Positions 44,339 through 51,288 of a stretch of DNA of 64,000 nt are shown piece by piece. Source of the stretch: Myxococcales bacterium. Its GTDB lineage: Bacteria > Myxococcota_C > UBA6777. The DNA lies in the NCBI GenBank assembly GCA_020632975.1, contig JACKEL010000002.1, positions 1-64,000 of the forward strand. Reading direction: 5' to 3'. How positions within the stretch are numbered: position 1 is the first letter of the stretch; every line of letters begins with the position of its first letter. The notes under the pieces are model-generated. The model made no database searches. It had not been told where the DNA came from and was given only the letters and a program-made list of their open reading frames with translations. The translations under genes were made by a program, and so were the position numbers.

Positions 44339-45232
44339 TTAAAAGTCTGCGCTACCCCAACGATCGTCGATCGAAGACTCATTTTGTTCGGTTGCATCGG
44401 CATAACGAACACCATCACGGGGATTGGCTTGCGTGACGGACTTTTCGTGCTCGCCTTCACCTTCATGGTAGAGGTCAGAAGGTGCGCTGTCGAAGTAGTC
44501 TTTGAAGAATTGAGCAAGCTCTTGGTAATCCAAAGCATTCACAACTTCGATGCGTTCACGCTCCGAAGGATTGGACATATCAGGGAAGTTGATCTCATAG
44601 AAGTTGCCCATGAATCCTTCTTTTTTGGTGCGATAGATCAAGTTGAGGGTCGCACGCACACCAAAGAGAGGCTGACGGAATTGACGGACTTGGCTCAAGA
44701 AACGCTCAAGAGGAGCAATCGAGCGGCCTTGGAAGTACATCAAGAATTGTTTTCCATCCATGTCCACAGCAGCGGTGTAGCGGAGGTCACAAGCACGGCG
44801 AGCTTTGCCATCACCTGTACGATTCCATCGAGCATTGGGGCATTCTGCGATCAAACCACGGGGTCCCATGCGGTGACAGACGTTGTGAACAGGCTGTTCC
44901 ACAGTGGGATCAGGGCGCAAAGCATCGTTGCTGAAACAAGCGGGTACAGGGTCATTGTAGCCATTGGGTCGAAAGGTCATGGAGCGACGAAGCCCCAAAA
45001 AGACGACATCCACGGCATCGTAAACATCGCCAGTTACGCGGTTATGGAACTTACCTTCGGGTTTGTAATCGCTGGTGGGTTGGTTGACGCCGATGACAGG
45101 GTAGCGAACAAACTCTTGCTCTCCAAAGATCTCGAAACCAAGCCCTTGAAGTTGCGTGTTGTTTTTCATTTGGTCGCCAAGGCTCACAGCGTTTCCTTGT
45201 TCGTTGGTACGTGCCAATTTGTTGCGTGTCAT
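44339..45232 (-). CDS. Cys4, acidic-tailed protein, candidate ssDNA-binding
   Basis: 297 aa. The N-terminal half has strands around KFHNRVTGDVYDAVDVVFLGLRRS. Four cysteines (99, 119, 131, 148; ACFSND, NVCHRM, AECPNARW, RACDLR) look like a zinc knuckle. Then YTAAVDMDGKQFLMYFQGRSIAPLERFLSQ and YRTKKEGFMGNFYEINF. This layout resembles a family I recall from phages and plasmids thought to bind single-stranded DNA. The C-terminus ends in an acidic, aromatic tail (SSIDDRWGSADF) like SSB tips that recruit partners. It lies 142 nt upstream of the RecD2-like helicase on the same strand. GGAGG about 6 nt before ATG 45232. Function is inferred. Confidence 0.55.
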   Translation of the reverse strand: MTRNKLARTNEQGNAVSLGDQMKNNTQLQGLGFEIFGEQEFVRYPVIGVNQPTSDYKPEGKFHNRVTGDVYDAVDVVFLGLRRSMTFRPNGYNDPVPACFSNDALRPDPTVEQPVHNVCHRMGPRGLIAECPNARWNRTGDGKARRACDLRYTAAVDMDGKQFLMYFQGRSIAPLERFLSQVRQFRQPLFGVRATLNLIYRTKKEGFMGNFYEINFPDMSNPSERERIEVVNALDYQELAQFFKDYFDSAPSDLYHEGEGEHEKSVTQANPRDGVRYADATEQNESSIDDRWGSADF

Positions 45233-45251
45233 ATTAGGTCCTCCGTCGTCG

Positions 45252-45273
45252 GTCCAAACACATTCGTTTGGAC
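45252..45273. promoter_or_regulatory. 8-bp inverted repeat upstream of the Cys4 protein gene
   Basis: GTCCAAAC (45252-45259) and GTTTGGAC (45266-45273) with 6-nt loop, ending 20 nt before the start codon at 45232. Operator or leader hairpin. Confidence 0.4.
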
Positions 45274-45374
45274 ACACAAAGTGTTAAGAGTGTCTCATCT
45301 ACAATGGCCAATCTTAACCCTCTGGATGTCACATCGTGTCATTGGATATGTGATCGAAAGAAAACAGAAATGAT

Positions 45375-46955
45375 CTAAGGATGAGTTGCCTTTTGAGCGG
45401 GTACGGAGGAGGGTCGCGAAACAGCCCGATGCAAGGGAATCTTTGCAGGTCGAGCAGCCTTCGCAGGAGCCGTTTTTTTTCTTGCAGGAAAGATCGCAGG
45501 ATAAGATCGCGCGCGTGATCGCGAGGGCATACGTTTGCGCAGGACTTCCATCAGAAAGCGTTTCCTTTGACGCATAAGATGGATCATCAGCAAGTTGATG
45601 GGGTTCTTCGCATCTTGGCAGCGCATCGCTTGTTGGATGAGAGAGACCGCTTTCTCGGGCTGGTGATTTTGGAAGTATGCAGTGGCAAGTGTATCGAGAA
45701 AAGTCCCGATACGCGAGGAAGTTTCGCGGACAGCGATCTGCGCGTGACGTAAGGCCAATTTGGGATTTCGATACTTGGGTTGGTGAGCCGTCAACAGGGT
45801 CCAAGCGAGCGCATTGTGATAGACGACCTGTTTGGGTTCACTTTCAAGGAGTTGGTTGAGCAAGAGCAAAGCTTCTCGTTCTTTGTGACGCGCGAGCAGC
45901 AACATCGCTACGGCAAGTTCGGCCCCATCGCGTTTTTCAAGAGAGGCTCGCAAGGGCACAAACAGCGCATCTGCCGCAGAGTCGCGCCCTGTCTTTGTCA
46001 TCGCTTCAACAAGATGAATCGAAAAGATCGGATTTTGGGGATCGCGCTTGTGAAGCTCTTGGAAGACGATGCGTGATTTCTCCCACTGCTCGGTGTATTG
46101 GTACAGCGTGCCCAACTTTTCGAGGGTGGCGACATCGCGCTTTTTCTCCAAAGCCTGCATAAAAGCTCGCTCTGTGCTGCGTGCATCGCCTTTTTTGGCA
46201 GCTTCGAGACCTTGGTACAGGAACCAAGCATGGGTTTCTTGAGGTGCCAAACCAAAGCGCAGCCCCCAAAACAGGAAGCCCACGACACAAGCCATCAAGA
46301 AAGAGCCGAAGCTTCGGGAAAACTTCGTCCCAGGGATGCGGCCCCAAAAGAACAAACCAAAAGCCACACCGCACGCAAACCCGCCAAGGTGCGCGGCATT
46401 GTTGATGATCGACACCAACTCACCAATCAAGAGATTCAACGCCACCAAAAACAAGAAGAAGTTGCGGCTACGGGCTGTCGTGCGCAAAAAGCGCCCTTCG
46501 CGATCCATGACCAAAAACACAGAGAGGGTTCCTGCAAGGCCCATAATCGCCCCAGAAGCCCCCACAGAAACCGCGTAAGGCGGGACAAAGATCAAAGACG
46601 CAACGTTCCCTGTAAAGAGCGCCAACACGTAAAGCAGAAAGAAGCGGGTGCTTCCAAGAAGCCGCTCAAGGATCGTCCCAAGGTTGTAGAGCACGAGGTT
46701 GTTGAGCACGAGGTGCAAGAGGCCACCGTGCAACAAGCCCGCAAAGAGCAACCGGGAGTATTCACCTTTCCAGATCAGAGGGTTGATCTGGGCCCCAAAG
46801 TCTCGCAAGACCTCATAGGGAAACCCGATCAACATGGGCATATCGTCCCCGACCGCGCCTTGAGAAGCCATCATAAAAAACAACAGGAGATGGAGTATAA
46901 AGAAGCCCAAAGTAACGGGGACTTCTTGAAGATTTCGCAAAAACCCTGAAAACAT
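45375..46955 (-). CDS. Rhomboid-family intramembrane protease fused to TPR-like domain
   Basis: 526 aa. Residues 1-235 are a six-helix rhomboid: oxyanion HLVLNN at 81-86, catalytic Ser134 in VGASGAIMG, and His189 in NNAAHLGGF. A C-terminal soluble half (about 250-470) carries TPR-like helices (GLEAAKKGDARSTERAFMQALEKKR, AYFQNHQPEKAVSLIQQAM), followed by an Ala/Lys/Pro-rich tail. The rhomboid cleaves single-pass substrates within the membrane; the TPR part may select substrates. GGGAG precedes ATG 46955; the upstream in-frame extension to 47009 has no ribosome site. Confidence 0.88.
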   Translation of the reverse strand: MFSGFLRNLQEVPVTLGFFILHLLLFFMMASQGAVGDDMPMLIGFPYEVLRDFGAQINPLIWKGEYSRLLFAGLLHGGLLHLVLNNLVLYNLGTILERLLGSTRFFLLYVLALFTGNVASLIFVPPYAVSVGASGAIMGLAGTLSVFLVMDREGRFLRTTARSRNFFLFLVALNLLIGELVSIINNAAHLGGFACGVAFGLFFWGRIPGTKFSRSFGSFLMACVVGFLFWGLRFGLAPQETHAWFLYQGLEAAKKGDARSTERAFMQALEKKRDVATLEKLGTLYQYTEQWEKSRIVFQELHKRDPQNPIFSIHLVEAMTKTGRDSAADALFVPLRASLEKRDGAELAVAMLLLARHKEREALLLLNQLLESEPKQVVYHNALAWTLLTAHQPKYRNPKLALRHAQIAVRETSSRIGTFLDTLATAYFQNHQPEKAVSLIQQAMRCQDAKNPINLLMIHLMRQRKRFLMEVLRKRMPSRSRARSYPAIFPARKKTAPAKAARPAKIPLHRAVSRPSSVPAQKATHP

Positions 46956-47470
46956 GCGACTCCCTATAATCTTGGTATGATGAAGTACAAACACGCCATT
47001 GAGCAGCACAAGCCTTGGTGCAAACAGGGAGACTCCCTAGAAAACATCGTGACATACCCCTCAAGCGTTGGGCAGGCATGATAGAAGAAGTCCGATGGAT
47101 GCGCCAGATGCCGCCATACAATGCGCGCTCCCAAGATGGAAACGCTGTTGTCATTGCGCCACCCACCGAGGCAAAGATCAACGCGTCCATGCAAAGATCT
47201 TCATTTCACAAAAGTATCGTCGTATAGTACTTCGTACTTTGATCGCCCCCCAAGTTGACGAACACTCATCCACCCATGCCTAGAGATGCGCGATCATGGG
47301 AAAGGATGCTTGCAGCATACGTCAGCAGAACGCAACATAAGGGAGATGGCTTCACATCATTATTGTGTGCCCCCAAAAAGAAACAAACCATCGACAAAGA
47401 TCCCTCTGGGCACGAGCCCACATCACCACTTTACTGCGACGACCCCAACACAGGGTCATAGAGGAAATGG
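46956..47470. other. Divergent intergenic region, 515 bp
   Basis: It lies between the rhomboid gene (minus) and the PilZ-like/J-domain gene (plus). Short open frames on both strands lack ribosome binding sites and sensible composition. The only structures noticed are a GGGAG/CTCCC mini-hairpin near 47030 and AAGTAC symmetry near 47230. Promoters for both genes are expected here; I cannot place them. Confidence 0.5.
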
Positions 47471-48412
47471 ATGAAGGCCCCACAGATCACCAACCAACCT
47501 GGTCCCCACTGTGAACTAGCGATCCGTATCCGCTTCAATAACATGCAGCGCTTTCGCGAAGAGTACGAACGCCAGATCGGTCGAGGTAACTACTTCGTCA
47601 AGTCACCTCGCAACAAGCCCATCGGGACGCGCGTGCAGTTGGTCTTTTTGATCGAAAGCATCGAAGGGTTAGAGATCTGGAGTTGGGGAGAAGTCGATCA
47701 AGTGATCAGCGCTGAAGAAGCCGATCTCTTGGGAGGACAGCCTGGGATGGAGATCCGCTTGATGGATATGAATCCCCAACGCATCAAAGAACTCGAACAT
47801 CTCATGACATTCGATGATGCGGCCTTTTCTTCCACACAAGGCCAACAAAGCATCCGTCGAGGCTCTTACCCTCCCACGGAAGAACAAAACAGCCTACGCA
47901 AGCAGCTCGAAAGTCTCCAACTCTATGCCCGACGCGAAGACTATTATGGACTTTTGAAGATCCCCAAAAATGCGAGCCCTTCGGATATCCGCGATGCTTA
48001 CAGACAGCGCTCCAAAGAGTATCACCCCGATCAACACTATCGTAAGCTCCCGAATGATCTGCATAATACCTTGCAAGAGATCTTCCAGCAGATCACAGAA
48101 GCCTATCGCGTGTTGATGGACCCTGCCCAACGCGCCCGATACGACTCCAAGATCGGCAACTACACCAACCCACTCGCAGCAAGGGCCTCCCAAGCGCACG
48201 TCAAAAAACAAGATGCCTTTCAGAAAAATTACAATGCGATGATCGAACCCCGCCGCCAAAAGATCGAGCTTCTTTCTCGTGAAGCGGAGGCTGATGTCAT
48301 CCAAGGAAACGTACAAGGCGCGATCAGCAAGCTTCAACTTGCCCTAACACTCGACCCTTTGAGCAGTCCAATCAAAAAACGCATCAAAGAACTCAAAGAA
48401 CAACTCCCCTAA
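47471..48412 (+). CDS. PilZ-like domain and DnaJ J-domain fusion protein
   Basis: 313 aa. N-terminal about 1-110 resembles the myxobacterial PilZ variant (ELAIRIRFNNMQRFREEY, GRGNYFVKSPRNKPIGTRVQLVFLI). A J domain at about 155-222 has DYYGLLKIPKNASPSDIRDAYRQRSKEYHPD with the HPD tripeptide at 185-187. The C-terminal region (about 240-313) is helical and TPR-like (EADVIQGNVQGAISKLQLALTLDP). It may link a PilZ-type signal, possibly cyclic-di-GMP, to Hsp70 recruitment; c-di-GMP binding is doubtful because the RxxxR...DxSxxG residues are not clear. GAGG at 47461-47464 supports ATG 47471. Confidence 0.78.
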   Translation: MKAPQITNQPGPHCELAIRIRFNNMQRFREEYERQIGRGNYFVKSPRNKPIGTRVQLVFLIESIEGLEIWSWGEVDQVISAEEADLLGGQPGMEIRLMDMNPQRIKELEHLMTFDDAAFSSTQGQQSIRRGSYPPTEEQNSLRKQLESLQLYARREDYYGLLKIPKNASPSDIRDAYRQRSKEYHPDQHYRKLPNDLHNTLQEIFQQITEAYRVLMDPAQRARYDSKIGNYTNPLAARASQAHVKKQDAFQKNYNAMIEPRRQKIELLSREAEADVIQGNVQGAISKLQLALTLDPLSSPIKKRIKELKEQLP

Positions 48413-48424
48413 CCATCGAACAGA

Positions 48425-49741
48425 TCACCCACCCACCTTGTGTTCGACGCCCTCACCAAAAAGCCAAGCCCCAACTTCTCTTGCACAGACATCACAAGGC
48501 AAGACCATACGAAAAGCCTGATCGCCTTGTTTCCAAAACAACATGCCATGCGAAAAGGCCACTTGTTCCCAAGATGCGCCTAAAACGGACTCTTGCCATC
48601 CCAAGCGACGGAGTTGAGGGCGTCCATCTTTGCGAGCCATCCAAACGAAGATGCCCGATGGATCGCGCGCAACAGCCAAGGCACTCACGAGAAAAAGTAG
48701 CGTCGATGTCCAATCGATCGAGCCACCCGCTCTCCAACGCAAAAGATCCCAAACTGCCCAAAGCATCAACCCAATGAGACTGGGCCAAACCACAGCCAGA
48801 AAAAGCACTGCCGCACGGCGTGTGCTTTTTCGCACCCAAGAAGCGCGCCAAGGTGCCCACCATCCCCAAGGCAAAGCGCTGACCAAAGCACAAAGCCCAA
48901 GCCCCAAAACAAAGTGCACGATCGCTCGTCCCCAAGAGGCCACTAGGCCCCAAGAAGCGGCCTTTTGGGAGACCCACAAAAACAACCACAGGCCCATCAA
49001 GAACACAAACAACAGCTTTCTTCCCCTCCCCCACGAGGGAGATGCACCGTGTCCTTCTTCATGTGACGAAAAAGACCATCCTTGCGACGAAAAGAAGTCT
49101 TCACCTTGCCCAAAAGAGATGTCCCATGTCTCCCCAGCCCGTTGCGCAACGAAGCCTTCGCTATGTTGCTCGATCCATCGGGCTTGTTGGGCAAGGATAG
49201 TTTGGGCCCACTCTTCGGCCTGTTGGGGGTCTTGGGCCACGTATACAAAGCCTCTTTCGCGATCATCGCGTACCAAGACCTCGCTCCCTTCAGCCCAAAC
49301 ATGTCGCAAACTTGCAAACCGAACCCGCTGTAGCGGAAAAGGACCCAACCACACACTATCTTTTTCTATCCAAAACAGCGTTTGACGCGCCCGCCAGATC
49401 CCCAAAAACAACGATATCGCTAGAGCGATCGCTGCTTCGTTGGCTTTCCCCAAGGATGCCAAGATCAACGACAAAGCCAAGCCCACACCAAGCAAAGGCA
49501 AGAACGACCCAAGGCCCCGCTGCAAAGGATGCGACAAAGCTCGTTGCCCTTCTCCCCCCAGCCATCCATGAAAAGCAAGCAAAAGCGTGATGCCCCCGCC
49601 AAGCTGCCCCCAAGCTAGCCCAAAGCCTCCCAAAGCCTCCGCTGGCACCCAAGCCCCCCACAGGGCAAGCCACAACAGAAAAGGGCACCACAGGAGAGGC
49701 AAGAGGTGATCGTGATCAAGCGGCGGTTGAGGCCATTGCAT
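48425..49741 (-). CDS. Multi-pass membrane protein of unknown function
   Basis: 438 aa, very Trp/Leu-rich. About eight hydrophobic helices: several in 15-120, then a soluble segment (about 125-235) with PH-like strands (FWIEKDSVWLGPFPLQRVRFASLRHVW), then helices at about 245-360 and a soluble C-terminus (FSHGMLFWKQGDQAFRMVLPCDVC). The internal domain resembles the bacterial PH-like domains found in some membrane proteins, but I assign no family. ATG 49741 has GGAAA upstream. Its start overlaps the 3' end of the QueD-like gene by 26 nt, so the two are coupled. Confidence 0.6.
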   Translation of the reverse strand: MQWPQPPLDHDHLLPLLWCPFLLWLALWGAWVPAEALGGFGLAWGQLGGGITLLLAFHGWLGGEGQRALSHPLQRGLGSFLPLLGVGLALSLILASLGKANEAAIALAISLFLGIWRARQTLFWIEKDSVWLGPFPLQRVRFASLRHVWAEGSEVLVRDDRERGFVYVAQDPQQAEEWAQTILAQQARWIEQHSEGFVAQRAGETWDISFGQGEDFFSSQGWSFSSHEEGHGASPSWGRGRKLLFVFLMGLWLFLWVSQKAASWGLVASWGRAIVHFVLGLGLCALVSALPWGWWAPWRASWVRKSTRRAAVLFLAVVWPSLIGLMLWAVWDLLRWRAGGSIDWTSTLLFLVSALAVARDPSGIFVWMARKDGRPQLRRLGWQESVLGASWEQVAFSHGMLFWKQGDQAFRMVLPCDVCAREVGAWLFGEGVEHKVGG

Positions 49742-50300
49742 CAGGGTTTCCAAAGAGAGAGGGATGGGTCAAGTGCAGGTCGTGTGTGGACATATCCGAG
49801 CGTTCCCACCAGTAATCACCGAGCTTTTCGCCAAAAGGCAGATGTTGGCTGGGATCGCCCGAAAAGACGATCGCGTTGGTTTCGGTTTCTTGGATGCGAA
49901 GCTCTGTGCAACGAAAAGCGGGTTGGTGCACGCGCAAGAAGGACTCTAGCTTGGCTTTAAAGACAACAGCGATCATCTCTGTCGTCGGATCACCCGGCAA
50001 AACGACGTGTCGCCCTTTGGGATTGTCATTCAACATAAAAGCCAACAGCGGATCATGGCAGTTGTAAAAGAAGCAATGATCGATGTGATGATCGATCCAA
50101 CGATGCCAGATCCCTTTGATCTCAGCAAAAGGGATGAGGGTATTTTCTTGAAGATCGAGGGTTCTGCTCTCATCGCCAGCCAGCCGAATAAACACGCGCC
50201 ATGAGTGTCCATGAGGCTGTGTACACAAAGACTGACGGTTGGCGCCCTCGACAAAACGGTGACCCGCTTCAAAGCGGCGTTGGAAACTCATCTCAAGCAT
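49716..50300 (-). CDS. 6-pyruvoyl-tetrahydropterin synthase/QueD family protein
   Basis: 194 aa, T-fold enzyme. Zinc ligands His14 (EAGHRF), His30 and His32 (PHGHSW), and catalytic Cys26 (SLCTQPHGH). Acting on the 7,8-dihydroneopterin triphosphate made by FolE, it gives 6-carboxytetrahydropterin (QueD, queuosine/7-deazaguanine pathway) or 6-pyruvoyl-tetrahydropterin (PTPS). The Cys-based motif and neighbouring FolE favour QueD but do not settle it. The protein is longer than typical QueD (about 120-140 aa), with insertions around DPLLAFMLNDNPKG. ATG 50300 is chosen; another ATG follows three codons later. Confidence 0.82.
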   Translation of the reverse strand: MLEMSFQRRFEAGHRFVEGANRQSLCTQPHGHSWRVFIRLAGDESRTLDLQENTLIPFAEIKGIWHRWIDHHIDHCFFYNCHDPLLAFMLNDNPKGRHVVLPGDPTTEMIAVVFKAKLESFLRVHQPAFRCTELRIQETETNAIVFSGDPSQHLPFGEKLGDYWWERSDMSTHDLHLTHPSLFGNPDAMASTAA

Positions 50301-50327
50301 AGATATTCTCTCTTTGGAGCCAGAGCC

Positions 50328-51029
50328 TTATCGCTCGACATCCTCACTAGGGGGGACAGGGATGATCCCAGTCTTGCCGATGGCTGCGAGGAACTGCATC
50401 TGCATGGCAGGCTCTTGGAAGCGACCTTCGTAAGCAGCCGTGACAGTAAGGCTTTCGTCGTCTTGGATACCTCGCGCCACCACGCAAAGATGGCGTGCTT
50501 CGATCCAGACCGCAACATCGGGGGTTTCAAGATCTTGTTGCAACGCAAGAGCGATCTGTTGGGTCAAGCGTTCTTGCACTTGGGGGCGGCGAGCGTAGTA
50601 ATCCACGATGCGATTGAGCTTGGACAGTCCCACGACGTGTTGGTTGGGGATGTAAGCAACGTGTGCGCGCCCAAGGATCGGCAAAAAGTGATGTTCGCAG
50701 CAAGAGTGCAAACGGATATCGCGTTCCACGAGCATGTGCTTGTATTGGTAGCGATTTTCAAACGTGGTAATCCGCGGTCGTTGGTGGGGATCGAGACCAC
50801 GGAAGATCTCTTGGACGTACATCTTGGCGAAGCGTTTGGGCGTATCGCGCAGGCTATCATCGTGCAGATCGAGACCAAGGGTTTCCATGATCTGCTCAAA
50901 AAGCCCAGCGATCCGAGCGATCTTAGCATCAGCAGGGACGTCCAAAGCCTCTTCGCGTACAGGAGTATCCAATCCTTCAGGGAAAAAAGGATCGAGAGAG
51001 GGGGGTTGTTTTCTTTGTATCTTCAACAT
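50328..51029 (-). CDS. folE: GTP cyclohydrolase I
   Basis: 233 aa. Converts GTP to 7,8-dihydroneopterin triphosphate, first step to folate and to queuosine. Seen: DTPKRFAKMYVQEIF, zinc motif LHSCCEHHFLPILG (Cys111, His114) with the third ligand in EARHLCVVARG, and HVVGLSKLNRIVDYYARRPQVQERLT. Fold is type IA and length is usual. ATG 51029 is preferred (AAAGAG upstream); a GTG 12 codons earlier is open. It ends 27 nt before the QueD-like gene, so the two probably form one transcript feeding a pterin or 7-deazaguanine pathway. Confidence 0.93.
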   Translation of the reverse strand: MLKIQRKQPPSLDPFFPEGLDTPVREEALDVPADAKIARIAGLFEQIMETLGLDLHDDSLRDTPKRFAKMYVQEIFRGLDPHQRPRITTFENRYQYKHMLVERDIRLHSCCEHHFLPILGRAHVAYIPNQHVVGLSKLNRIVDYYARRPQVQERLTQQIALALQQDLETPDVAVWIEARHLCVVARGIQDDESLTVTAAYEGRFQEPAMQMQFLAAIGKTGIIPVPPSEDVER

Positions 51030-51288
51030 CTTTGTTACTCTTTCACGCACACCATCACGGACCAAGCCCGCTTACTCCCCCGCTGGGATCCAACGAATGA
51101 CGCTGTTTGCGTCGCGCTCCTTCAAAACACCAAGCCACGACGCCTCTCTATGAGCCCATAACATGGGGCGCGCTCACCCAAAAGGCCAGCGCGTTGTATG
51201 AGCAAAGACGAGATTGCGCCAAAAGGGTGCGCAAGCAGGGGTCCCCCCCTTATCACAAAGCCCACCCCAAAGACAAGAACATCCTTGA

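Noticed and set aside
41915..45232. Prophage remnant suggested by the phage-like Cys4 protein
   Set aside because: No integrase, structural genes, attachment sites or base-composition change nearby.
46956..47470. Small ORFs in the rhomboid/PilZ intergenic region
   Set aside because: No ribosome sites, non-ATG starts and composition typical of noncoding DNA.
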